DNA from: Drechslerella dactyloides
Lineage: Eukaryota > Ascomycota > Orbiliomycetes > Orbiliales > Orbiliaceae
DNA: 64,000 nt
Direction of reading: 5' to 3'
Assembly (NCBI GenBank): GCA_020064725.1
Contig: JAGTWJ010000001.1
Location: 2,542,001-2,606,000 of the forward strand
The notes under the pieces were generated by a model. The model did not search any database and had not been told where the DNA came from. It saw only the letters and a program-made list of their open reading frames with translations. Of the stretch, positions 12,073 to 22,403 are shown one piece after another. A program made the position numbers and the translations under genes. Every line of letters begins with the position of its first letter. The first letter of the stretch is position 1.

Positions 12073-13889
12073 ATGGCTCTCCTGCGGTCCCTGCTGCCGG
12101 CGCTGGCGCTCTGGCTGCTACAGGCCGGCCAGGCCCAGGCTCGCGCTCAAGGATACGCCGGCGCAGAGCATCCGTTCCATAAAGACCCGGTCTGGGATCC
12201 CGCCTTCTCGTTCGGCCAGGAGCATCCGTAAGTCCAGTCAATTGCAGTTCCATCAATTTGCATGGTCCTGTTGTATCATCTCCAAATCTCGCTTGTGATA
12301 CCCGTCGATAGAGAAAGAAGCCAGCTTGTCTGACTGCAACACTCCGCAACACAGTATCTCCCCAGACGGCAGCTCGATCCCACACTTCGACGTCGTCAAC
12401 CATCCCGAGATTCTCTCGGACCGCATAATCCTTACGCCCCCGCAGCCCGGAAATCAGCGGGCCGCAATCTGGTCGCAGCACTCGAACCAGCACGAAAATT
12501 GGGAGGTCCACGTCCCTTTCCGCGCGAGTGGCCCGGAACGAGCCGGTGGCAGTCTCCATATCTGGTACACATACCGAGGCGGCAGCACGACCGGCACCAG
12601 CACGATATATACCGCCAAGCCCTTCGAAGGATTTGCATTGGTCATCGACAGCCACGGCGGAAAGGTAGGAATATACCAGTAGTGAAAACGCTAGATATGA
12701 TACTATGTAATCTCGTGTGCTGATCAAGGCCTCGCGCGATGTAATCGCAGGGTACAATCCGCGGCTTCCTCAACGACGGTACCACCGACTACTCCATTCA
12801 TCACCATCCGCAGTCCCTCGCCTTCGGCCAGTGCGACGCCGCCTATCGTAACCTCGGTCGTCCGTCCGACCTCCAGATTATCTATCGCGCGAACCGCGGA
12901 CTCAAAGTCCTCCTCGATAACCATCTCTGCTTCGAGACCGATAAAGTCAACCTCCCAAAACTCTACCGCTTCGGTATTTCCGCAGCCAGCGCCGAGAACC
13001 CAGACTCCTTCGAGGTCTTTGGCTTCAAACTAGCCGTCGAAGAAGGACACAGCAACACCGACAATAGGGCGCCCCATCACGTCGAAGCCGAGAAGGAGCG
13101 AGAGAAGCAGAAGACTGAAGAGCGCCGTAGCGGCCGAGAAGCACTCGAGCATCACGCGAATATGGTGGCAGATGCTCACAACGCTATGCATAAGGAATTC
13201 AAGTCTCAATATGAGTACAAGGACGAGGACGTCAAGTCCTTCAAGAATACCGAGTCTCAATTTAGCGATCTCCACATGCGCATGCAGGCTTTGGTATGGA
13301 TCACATCTGGACTCCCATCATGCCCTTCTCAGCGTCTCTGACCAATGCTATCCCTTTTAGACGCATCAAATCGCCGAAGTTCAGAGAGTCACGGGAGAGA
13401 TCTCTTACACCATGAATCACATCGTTGAGATGATCAATGGAATGCAAGGTGAAAGTGAGTACCATCACGGACTCAGCTTGAAGAATCTCGACAACAGATT
13501 GTAAGTCCCACCAGTCTTGGCATGCTTCTATGTATAAAAATAGCAACCGCTGATTGGACCCGGAACGAAACAGGCATAGCATCGACCAAGTGGTCCAGAA
13601 CCTCGAACGGTCGATTCGGCACGAGGGTCGCAAGATCGATGAACTAAAAGACCACCACGAAAACATGCCAAACCATCTCAAGGACGGTACGTAGATCGAG
13701 TTTGATCACACTTCTCGCACCGACCACAGAAAAAATGCTAATATAAATCCGCCAAACGTAGCAATCACAACCCACGGACCACGCATGGGGTTCTCGGTAT
13801 CGCTGCTGATTGTCTTCCAAGTTATGCTGGTCATTGCTTATATCGTCTACAAACGAAGACGATCCCTAGCGCCCAAGAAGTATCTGTGA
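12073..13889 (+). CDS. L-type lectin cargo receptor (ERGIC-53/Emp47-like)
   Basis: Type I membrane lectin that cycles between ER and Golgi and carries glycoprotein cargo. A signal peptide (MALLRSLLPALALWLLQAGQAQA) is followed by the leguminous-type lectin domain (ENWEVHVPFRASGP... GGSLHIWYTYRGG; near the end YRFGISAASAENPDSFEVFGF). A charged coiled-coil stalk follows, then one membrane segment (GFSVSLLIVFQVMLVIAYIVY). The short cytosolic tail is basic and ends in KKYL, a canonical KKxx COPI retrieval signal. Exons: 12073-12227, 12355-12664, 12751-13293, 13361 to about 13449, a possible small exon 13478-13501, 13574-13686, 13762-13889. The stalk junctions between 13450 and 13573 are unresolved. 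An in-frame upstream ATG at 12016 would bury the signal peptide and is less likely. Confidence 0.9.
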
Positions 13890-14519
13890 GAAGCAAGCCC
13901 TGATTTCTTGGGTACGATCGACAGCATGCGCCGGTTTTATATTGAAACTGCTCCGGCTCTTATTCTATCTTCTATCTAGCGTCTAGTCTGAAAATCTCAG
14001 GCGCTCAGTTTGGCTCACTTCGGTTACCTTCAGGCGGCCAAGTATTTGTTGCTGATACGCATGTCAGATACAATTAGTGCAGAGAACTTCTCTGATTATT
14101 GGCTGATGCCATCCTCTTCTTTCTTCTTCTTCTCTTTCTTCTCGTCCTGAGCTTTGTCTTGTTTCCTCGCGCTGTTTCTCTGAATTCTCTATTGTACATA
14201 TTTCATGCATCTTCCAGCCATCTCGAGAAGTGCAATAAAAGAAGTAACATTCCATGCAATCTTTAAGGTGGTATCCCATACCATTGATACCCACATCAGC
14301 CCTTAAGTCCGAAGCGTTACGAGACAAGCGAAGCGCAGCGAAAGGCATCAACAACAGCAACTACCGCAAGATGCAAAATTTTCCCAGAGCCCCAAAAACG
14401 CCTGTGACCCAGTGCTCATTAATAATATTAAGTACCCAAAAACCATATGTTCATAGAAGTAAAAGAGCCTGTCAAGGCAGTGGATGACCGAGTCGTAAGT
14501 TCCCACACTGGGATTGAAA
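13890..14519. other. Convergent intergenic spacer
   Basis: 630 bp between the stops of the lectin and TFIIE-alpha genes. It has a TTC/CTT-rich stretch at about 14110-14150. Nothing coding or structural could be supported. Confidence 0.5.
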
Positions 14520-16036
14520 TCAGATGTCTTCAAATTCCGCCTCCTCTTCCGAGTCATCGCCTTCTTGTGGTTGAATCTTCACCTTCTTACCCGGTGAATC
14601 CTCCTCAAGATGATCGCCGCTCCTCTTCGCCGAGCTACCTCCGCTGCCCTTGGACATACCATTGCTCATCGGTGCCAGGCTTTGTGACGGCTTCGGGGTC
14701 GACGGCTTCGAAGCGCTAGCTGTCGATGGGGGCCCGGTGCCTGCATTCGACAAGCCCATCGGCACCTCCTCGAATTCCGCATCATCTTCATCCTCATCAT
14801 CGTCTTCTTCCTCCTCCTCTTCCTCTTCCTCGGCCTTCTTCGTTCTCGCGGCCAGCAGTGCGTAATACTGCTCGATAGCCGACTTTTGGACGCTCTCACG
14901 GCCATCCGTCGATTTTTTCTCTGCTGCGGCGAGATCGGTTTTGAAGTCGATTTGGCGGGCGGCTCTCGCCTCGGCCTCCTTTGCTCCGACGGTCGTTAGT
15001 TCACCGGAGACCGTACTCTTCCCGTACCAGACGGGTATAGCGTTCTTCTCCGCCTGCGCGGCCTTCTTGTCACGTTCGGCGGCAAGTTCCGCCGCTGTCT
15101 TCTCGTCATCAGCCGTAAGCTTGACCTCCATAGCGGGCCCGGATTGGGTTTGAACGGTCGTGGTAATTGTCGGGACCGATAGGGCCGAGGCGTGTGATCG
15201 CTCTCTGTTAACGGGCACGGCGACCGCGATAGCGTCGTTGAAGTCGTTGCTAGGAACACTATTAGCATCGTCCCCAACATCTACATCTTATACTCGTAGG
15301 TATAACGTACGCCGGAACAACGAGCTCATCAATCTGCCGCAGCATTCTGATGATCTTATCCATCTGCTGCATCAACCGACCCAGCCTCTTCTGGTTCTCG
15401 ATAATCTCAGCGCTGTCATCGTCATCCACCAGCTGGGTGCCGCAGTTGTCGCAGTCAAACATGCCTGTCTCCTGATTTATAAGAGGCAGTACGTCGAGCG
15501 GCGTGAACCTCCTGCGGCACCGCGGGCACGCGTATCCCTTCGCTTCGGCGTCCGTGTCCATCTTGCTCTGTACCGTCCGCTCGAGTTTGTGCATCCGGTA
15601 CTTGATCGCGTCGACGGTCCCGCGGAAATCGACATAGTAGTACGTTCGAGCGACCGTCCGTGTTTGACCTTCCTTAAGTTCCTGCCGGGTGTGACTAGGT
15701 TCGTGCGGTATTGTCAGCAGGTGTGTAAAAGACAGGCATGTCCGTACGCCTCGACGACGAGAACAAAGGCTTGCGCGTGCGCATACACGTTCACCATGCG
15801 ATCTTCCTTGAGCTTCCCGCAAAGTTTGTGGAGTTCCTTCGTCTGGGTGCCGAGAAGATGTGCGAGGTCGTCGTCGCGGAGGCTAGAGAGAGCGGTTAGC
15901 ATTCCGTGCGTCGCGAGCATGTGTGGACGGGCGGGACGGACGCCGAGTGGATCATCAACGCGTCGACGACAAGGATGTGCTTCACGTCGTAGAATGCGCG
16001 CGCGACGCATCGTACGAGTGACTTCGCGACGTCCAT
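14520..16036 (-). CDS. TFA1: Transcription initiation factor TFIIE subunit alpha
   Basis: General RNA polymerase II factor that recruits and regulates TFIIH. The N-terminal winged helix reads LVRCVARAFYDVKHILVVDAL, then after an intron LRDDDLAHLLGTQTKELHKLCGKLKEDR. The zinc ribbon follows (CPRCRRRF ... CDNCGTQL), then a helical region, and a long C-terminal acidic run of Glu and Asp (about 14760-14830) ends near FEDI. At least three introns. One joins ...LMIHSA to LRDDD and begins GTCCGT, a weak donor. The next begins GTGTATGCG and restores EDRMVNSHTRQELKEGQ, which keeps the spacing of known homologues. Start ATG at 16036. Divergent from NOC3. Confidence 0.94.
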
Positions 16037-16519
16037 GGTGGATGGTGTGGTGCCGTGAAAACGAGCGAGAGTGATGGCTTCGATTCGAGCGACGGTGGTC
16101 TTGAGACGGACGAGGTAGTTGTTGGTGAGGCTGGAGATTTATTGACACATCTATCGAGGCAGGCTCGTAAGATGGTCCCGGGTGTCGGAGCGAGCGTTCA
16201 TGTAGTTGGGCAGGATCCAGGGATTCCTTATAGACGAAGGAAAGCGCGCTACTGATATATACTCGTCGGAAGCGGCCGGACGACGGCGGCGCGCTCGAGG
16301 GAGACGGTCGTGAGGATGATGATGACGGCGAGGGATGGGGAGTGAAGAAGGGATCCTGACGCTGGATTCGATTGGCCTTTTGACGTAGGTTTTTGAGCCG
16401 CTTTGCAGGGCGCCCGCCAAGCCACGGGAAAAAATCGACAAGCGGCAAGCAACTGCGACAGACACCAACCACAACTTCTCGAATTCAACCACGATATCGC
16501 GCTCCACTGCGCCGCAGCA
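16037..16519. promoter_or_regulatory. Divergent promoter region of TFIIE-alpha and NOC3
   Basis: 483 bp between two start codons. GC-rich with no clear TATA box. The antisense open frames here contain no recognisable domain. Confidence 0.45.
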
Positions 16520-18756
16520 ATGGCCGGTCTATCTAGCTCTCGGAAGCGAAAGGTCTCTCAATTCCTCAGCGACCATGCGCCAAAGGGAGCGTCTGCGCCA
16601 ATCTCGAACGGAAAAGCGACGCTCAATGGCAAAGCGGACTGGGACGAGGAGCAGGACTACGAGCGACGGGCCAGGAAGGGTAGAAAGAAGACCGACAAGC
16701 AGGAGTCCGGACGGCTGCCGATAAAGACACCAGAGGGGAGAGTTATCCAGCTGGAAGCGGACCCAAGGGCGCTCGAACAGGAGGAACCTGAAAGCGACGA
16801 ACACGATGGTCTCTCAGAAGACGGACTATCGCTTGGCTCAGGCGATGAGGATGGCAGCGGGAATTTGGAAGATTCGGCCCCTCCACCAGCAAAGAAATCC
16901 GAACGACAGCGCATCGTGGAGGCGAAAGAAGAGCTAGCAAATATCGCCTCCTCGATTAACGAAGAACCTGAGCAGAACGTGAGTGATCCAGACCATTACC
17001 AAGTAAGAGGACGCATGCACTGACCTGTTATCACGCAACAGTACACCTTGCTACGAAAAATCCAAGAGCTGTTCGACAGCGAGTCCAGCATTACGATCAA
17101 AAAGCTTATACTCCTGACGCAAGTTTCGATCTTCCGTGGCATCATACCAGGATACCGGATTCGACCGCTATCCGCTGAAGAACAAGCAATCAAAGTGACC
17201 TCGGACATCAAGAAGCTTCGCAACTTCGAGCAATCGCTCGTATCGACCTACAAGACCTACGTCGACACCCTCGGACGGCTTTCGAGAGCCGTGGACAGTC
17301 AGCTTGGCCCAGTCGCTATATCCTGCACGTGCACGCTTCTGGACTCTGTACCTCACTTCAACTTTCGCCAGGAGCTTCTGAAGATAGTGGTGGAACGTTT
17401 GAGCTCCCGAGTCATCGATGACTCTTTCATCAAGTGCCGGAATACTCTCGAGGAGTTCTTCAGACAAGATGAATCCGGCACGGGGAGTCTGGAGGCCGTC
17501 AGGATGATTGTCAAAATGCTCAAGGCGAAGGACTACCATGTCGACGAATCGGTACGTTTCACCGGACCCGCAACTACGCATTTTCAGCTCTAACATAATC
17601 TCATAGGTCCTGAACACATTCCTATCGCTCAGACTCTTGACAGAACTGAACGTCAAGGCGTCCTATGACTCCATCGACCAGCCGACGCAAAAGATGAAAG
17701 TAAAGGACCGGATTCCGCTTACCAAGAAGGAAAAGAAAGCGCGAAAGGAACAAAAGATACTGGACACCCAAATGAAGGAAGCGGACGCCGTAGTCGTCTA
17801 TGAGGAACGGGAGAGGAATCAAAGCGAGACGTTGAAAACGGTCTTTACGACATACTTTCGCATCTTGAAGGAGAAGAAGCCAGCTCTAAAGGGTGCGACA
17901 TTAGAAGGCCTAGCAAAGTACGTACACCACAAAACTCCGATTGTATTGATGTTAGACGATGTAGAAATTCTAACGCAAACTTCTTAGATTCGCGCATCTC
18001 ATCAACATTGAGTTTTTCGCGGACATCCTGGCGGCGCTTCGAGAGCTTGTCGAAGACGCACAGCAAGAGGTGGATGAAGAAGAAGAGGAAGCAAACGACA
18101 ACGACGCCTCCGAATCCACACAGCGGGAGCGAAATCTCAGGCGAGAAGCACTTCTCTGCATCGTCTCCGCATTCTCCCTGCTAGCCGACCAAGCGAACGA
18201 AGCAAAGGGACTCGTAAACATCGACCTATCCTTCTTCACAACGTACCTCTACTCCGTCCTCCTTCTGATCTCGCTCTCGCCTACCATCGAGCTCTCATCA
18301 AAGTCACTGCACCTAGCCGACCCGTCAGCCTCGGAACTAGCCGAGATCCCGAGCAGCAAGGTGAACAAGGCGACGGAAATCGAAATGTTGCTGCGGTCTC
18401 TGGACGTCGTCTTCTTCAAGGCGCCCAGAGGAGCCGGTGAGATATCGTCGACTCGCCTGGCAGCATTCGCTAAGAGACTCAGCGTTGCGACGTTGCAACT
18501 GCCCGAGAAAAGCTGCGTCACGCTACTGACCTCGCTTCAAAACCTTAACAAGAAGTTTTCGCGAAAGGTGCGGCCGTTATACGTGTCCGACGACCAGGTC
18601 GGAGACGGGACGTACGATCCATTCATCGACTCGCCGGAGCTGTCGAATGCATTGACGGGCGGCGCAGTGTTCGAGCACGCCTTGCTCGCTAATCATTATA
18701 GCCCGAAAGTCAGAGAACAGTCCAAGCTGGTCCTTAAGAGCGCTGCTGCCAGGTAG
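16520..18756 (+). CDS. NOC3: Nucleolar complex protein 3
   Basis: Works with Noc2 in intranuclear transport and maturation of pre-60S particles; in yeast it also has a replication-licensing role. Exons 16520-16978, 17042-17551, 17607-17917 and 17988-18756 sum to 682 residues in frame. A charged N-terminal region with basic stretches (RKGRKKTDKQ) and acidic patches precedes the NOC3 domain (YTLLRKIQELFDSESSITIK, then VSIFRGIIPGYRIRPLSAEE). The C-terminal CBF/Mak21-type helical repeat ends with the conserved HYSPKVREQSKLVL segment. Convergent with CBP3, with 238 bp between the stops. Confidence 0.96.
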
Positions 18757-18994
18757 CCTTGCAAGATCGGTCCCTCTGTATATCCGATAGAGCGTGTATA
18801 TTACTATGTACTATATATACATACGAGTAGAGGCTTTTCGATTGCCATATCGTTGTAGACGTTAGGTATATACAATGTGACCAACTGCTCGAGTGTGTAC
18901 TCGACCCATGATATATATAAGTTAATATGTACATATGTGCACCATCAAGCTCGAATCGCTCATGCACCTCGCTGATAATAAGCCCACCTATGGG

Positions 18995-20207
18995 CTACGA
19001 CTTCTCTTTCTCCTTCTCCTTGTTGCTGCTACCAGTGACAGTAGTTCTACTGCTAGTAGCAATCACTCCCGGGTTCGACTTATCACTGAACTTCTCAACG
19101 ACCTCCAGCTCGTTCATCGGATTCCCAAACCACACTTGCGCATCCAGCACCGTCTGCTCGTCCAACTGGTCCAACCCGGACAAAATCCGCCTCATGTAGC
19201 TGACGATGACGGCCAGTTTATGAAAGTCCATATCCTTCCTGAGCATGAAGATGGTCGTCCATATTGCGCCGGCCATGTGTGCATCGCCACGGATAAACGC
19301 TTCGTCGTACGACAGGATCTGGTACTGGAACTGGCCGTACAGCTCCTTCAGAGCCTTTTGTCGGCGGCTACGCATGTCGACTTTGTGTCGCTTGGTGAGG
19401 ATGTCTTCCATGTCGAAGAAGAAGTGGTTGATGAGATGCTGTTGCCAGAGCTTTGCGCGGGCGCGCGGGCTGATGTTGCGGATGCGCACCATGAGTAGCC
19501 AGACGTGCAGGCCCGAGATGGCGGCCCAGTTCCGCAGGCAGGGTGCGATGTCGCAGTCTACCCGGCTGACGGTTAGCTGGCTGACAGGATCTCGATCGGA
19601 CTGTTGGGTGGATGGGACTGCTGCTGTACACACCTTCGTACCAGAACTTGGCGCGGCCTGTGATCTCCTCGCCGGGCGTATACTCGCCCTGTATCCGGCA
19701 CTCCTTCCACAGATCCTCAGCTTTCCGGTACGCAAAGTACTGCTCGCGCGTGCTCTGCGGCAGGAAGCTCTGCATCGCCCGAGCGAGCCGGTCCCCCAGC
19801 CGTTCGCCGCGGCCTGGATCCGGGATGTTGATCCATTCTTTATTATCCTCCTTCTCCTCTACACTCGGCTTGTTCTCATTCGCCTTTGTCTCCGAGGTCT
19901 CTTTCGTCTCTTTGTTGTGTAGCGCTGTCGACGTGCTGAACTGCTGCTGCCGCCGTAGACACAGCGGGTGGGACTGTGGGTATACGTATGCGCATGCTAC
20001 CGGTGTAATCTTGCGCTTGAGGGGCACCGCGCGCGGGACGTGGGGGCGGGCGACATGGCGAACCTGCACACACACACACACAGCGAGCGGTCAGCGAACA
20101 ATGCCGGACAATGACAGCAGGAGAGCGGTCTGGCAGCACCGGGAGCAGCGTACCGAATGCGAGAGGCCGGCTCTCAGCGACGGAAGTATCGGCTCGAGCA
20201 GGGACAT
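18995..20207 (-). CDS. CBP3: Ubiquinol-cytochrome c reductase assembly chaperone CBP3 (UQCC1 family)
   Basis: Mitochondrial chaperone that, with Cbp6, binds newly made cytochrome b and starts complex III assembly. Exons 20207-20154, 20063-19634 and 19557-18995 give 348 residues. The N-terminus (MSLLEPILPSLRAGLSHS, then VRHVARPHVPRAVPLKRK) is basic and has the look of a mitochondrial presequence. The chaperone domain includes WAAISGLHVWLLMVRIRNI and, near its end, DAQVWFGNPMNELEVVEKF. Exon 1 is my inference: the frame of exon 2 has no upstream ATG, and joining TCG|GTACGC to CAG|GTTCGC is in frame. The acceptor follows a (TG)8 run. The Lys/Glu-rich tail ends KEKEKEKS. Confidence 0.92.
20067..20082 (-). 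repeat. (TG)8 microsatellite acting as polypyrimidine tract of CBP3 intron 1
   Basis: On the minus strand eight TG units run directly into CAG|G, the inferred 3' splice site of CBP3 intron 1. The repeat therefore occupies the place of the polypyrimidine tract. Confidence 0.75.
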
Positions 20208-20622
20208 TCGAATTCGAGATGCGGGTGGCGGTGATTGTCAAGCTGGCGGGGCGGCGGGACGTCTGGCGAGACGAGCTCGGAAAATAAATTTCACCGCGAC
20301 ATCGAGCCCGCCATCACAACGCAGCGCCGTGTCGTATATCCACGCTAGCAGCACATGCATCGTCCGCATCGTACTAGTCTCGCGGCCAGACTTGCGCTTC
20401 GGACGCTGGAAATACTCAGCAAGCACTTTTATTACCACTGCTGAAATTCATCTAACTCGATAGTCATATATTATACGCAGTGTCTTCGCCGTATGCAAAG
20501 CGCCTGAAACGCCATATAAAATTTCCACCGACCCGCACCAATCGACGCACACACACACACCTCACAGTCTTAGGGATATTATTCAAGATGTATCAACCAC
20601 AAGTCAACCTCGATCAGACCAG
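20208..20622. other. Spacer between CBP3 start and TIP41 stop
   Basis: 415 bp expected to hold the CBP3 promoter and the 3' end of TIP41. A short CA repeat lies near 20549-20562. No gene is supported. Confidence 0.5.
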
Positions 20623-21765
20623 CTACAGCGGAACCAGCTTCTCCGTCACCGTGGACTTGAGCGGCAGATACTGCACCATCTCGTCCGCATCCCGCATAAT
20701 CGCCGGCACATCCTCGCGGTACGGCGGGAATTTCTAACCCCAAATCATCAGTAATCCGCATCCTAAACCCATAAAGTCCATGATCACTCTCACCTTCTTC
20801 ACATTCTCATACGAGTCCTCCCGTTCTTGATGCTCCCGCAGCACGAGTCCCTCTGAAAATTCTACGAAAACCCTCGTATCCCGAATCCGGAACACCACGT
20901 CGTCCAGCCGCATGTAGAACCGCGCGAGCAACAGCAGCCGCGCCGGCATCACACGCACCTTGACTGACAGTATCGACATGCCATTGTCCGCCAGCTCATC
21001 CTCGTAGAGCATCACGTCGTCGAAGAAGAGGATAGGGTCTGGTCGGCGCAGCTTGTCCAGCGGGATGTTATCGGTCGTCGGCTCGAATCGCGCGTTCTAA
21101 CAGAAACAGAATGGATAGTCAATATCAGCGTTTGCGTTCTATCTGCTAGTTCCAAGACGGCTCTCAAGGTAGAAACAGCGGGAGCATGTAGCGGGGCTAT
21201 GGAGTGGGGCATGTGCATACACCGGTCAGCGACCCGCGGTAATTCGTCGAATACGTCCAGTCGAACGGCTTCACAACCTCCTTGATCCCCTCGTGCATAT
21301 TCTCCCTGCAAGCCCCACACCCGTCAGCACGGCACCGCAACCATAAAACCACTCCATAAAAGTAAGAAAATGCATCACCAACCGCTGCTTCTGCCACGCC
21401 GCCGAATACGCAACCTTGAGCATATCCGTCCCCGTCTTATCCACCAAATCCAGCGCATCCAACGCGTTAAATTCAATCTTCCACCCGGGATCCGCACCAC
21501 CCTCAATCGACACAATGTTGTTCCCAAAAATCATCTCCGGCGGCGCGATCCCCAGCTGTTCCGTCATCTTTTCGATTTCCGGCGCGTTGAGAATCGGTAG
21601 TTTGCGCGTTGTCACCTTCACCCCGCCTGTGCTGATCGTGCGGCCGGCGTCCACGCCCGACGGCATCACCGTCTGCACGTCCTTGGCGGTGAGCTGCGCG
21701 GGCGCGTGTACCGTCGGAGGCGGAGGCGGCATCGACGGCGGCGGCTGTGCTGACGACGACGACAT
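20623..21765 (-). CDS. TIP41: TIP41-like protein, TOR/PP2A pathway regulator
   Basis: Binds type 2A phosphatases and Tap42/alpha4 in TOR signalling. Four exons are inferred. The N-terminus is Pro- and Ser-rich (MSSSSAQPPPSMPPPPP). The TIP41 domain follows: PEMIFGNNIVSIEG, then WKIEFNALDALDLVD, VVKPFDWTYSTNYRGSLTG, DPILFFDDVMLYEDELADNG and RVMPARLLLLARFYMRLDDV, the standard order of family blocks. It ends at a TAG at 20623-20625 after VQYLPLKSTVTEKLVPL. Start ATG 21765 is the first in-frame ATG; upstream codons open with non-ATG triplets. Confidence 0.96.
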
Positions 21766-22403
21766 CTCGTTCCTGTATCGTAGTAGCGAATGTGGGCGTG
21801 GGTGGAGGTTTGGTCGGATACGATTGCGGGGTGGTGCGAAGGTGGGATGTTGCAACGTGATATCGAACCATCTCGTCAACGCACGCATCCAAGCTCAATC
21901 GAGCTAGAGACCCAAAACTACAACCGGCGCAGCTTAAGCTACTACTTCATAAGAGAAAGATGCATTTTACTTTATACATAACCACCACCGCCTTCGTGGC
22001 AGCACCTCAATAAGCTTACCAGTAAGTAGAAAATATTTACCAAACAGGAGTGTAAAAATGCAGTGCCAATATGAAAGACAGGAGCAGCAGTACAGCAATT
22101 CAGCAGAAAACTTCGCAAAGAAACGTAGAAAAAGGGACAATCATTTCATACGCCGTAAGTTATAACACAAGATATTCTTTTAAGAGTTACCATCGAATTA
22201 ATACAATAAGAACCGAAAAAGGAGAGTGTATCGTACGTCCGTCGTGTGTAGTTGTAGCAATAACAATAGTATGCATGCCGCGGCGCGCCCATCGAGGCAC
22301 TCATCGCAAAATCGACATGCTGGTGGTTATCCTCATGGAGAGTTTTGTAAGAGAAAAAAAAAGAAGAGAAAAGAGAAGGAAAAAGGAATCGGTGAACCAA
22401 AAA
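21766..22403. other. Spacer between TIP41 start and DRS2 stop
   Basis: 638 bp, AT-rich, with an A/G-rich run at about 22350-22385. It should contain the TIP41 promoter and the 3' region of DRS2. Nothing else is seen. Confidence 0.5.

Noticed and set aside
14650..14865. Plus-strand poly-Ser open frame opposite TFIIE-alpha
   Set aside because: Antisense shadow of the acidic Glu/Asp tract of TFIIE-alpha.
20154..20241. Alternative CBP3 start in the frame beginning at 20241
   Set aside because: Its first codon is TTG, and splicing from it leaves the wrong phase for exon 2. ATG 20207 fits exactly.
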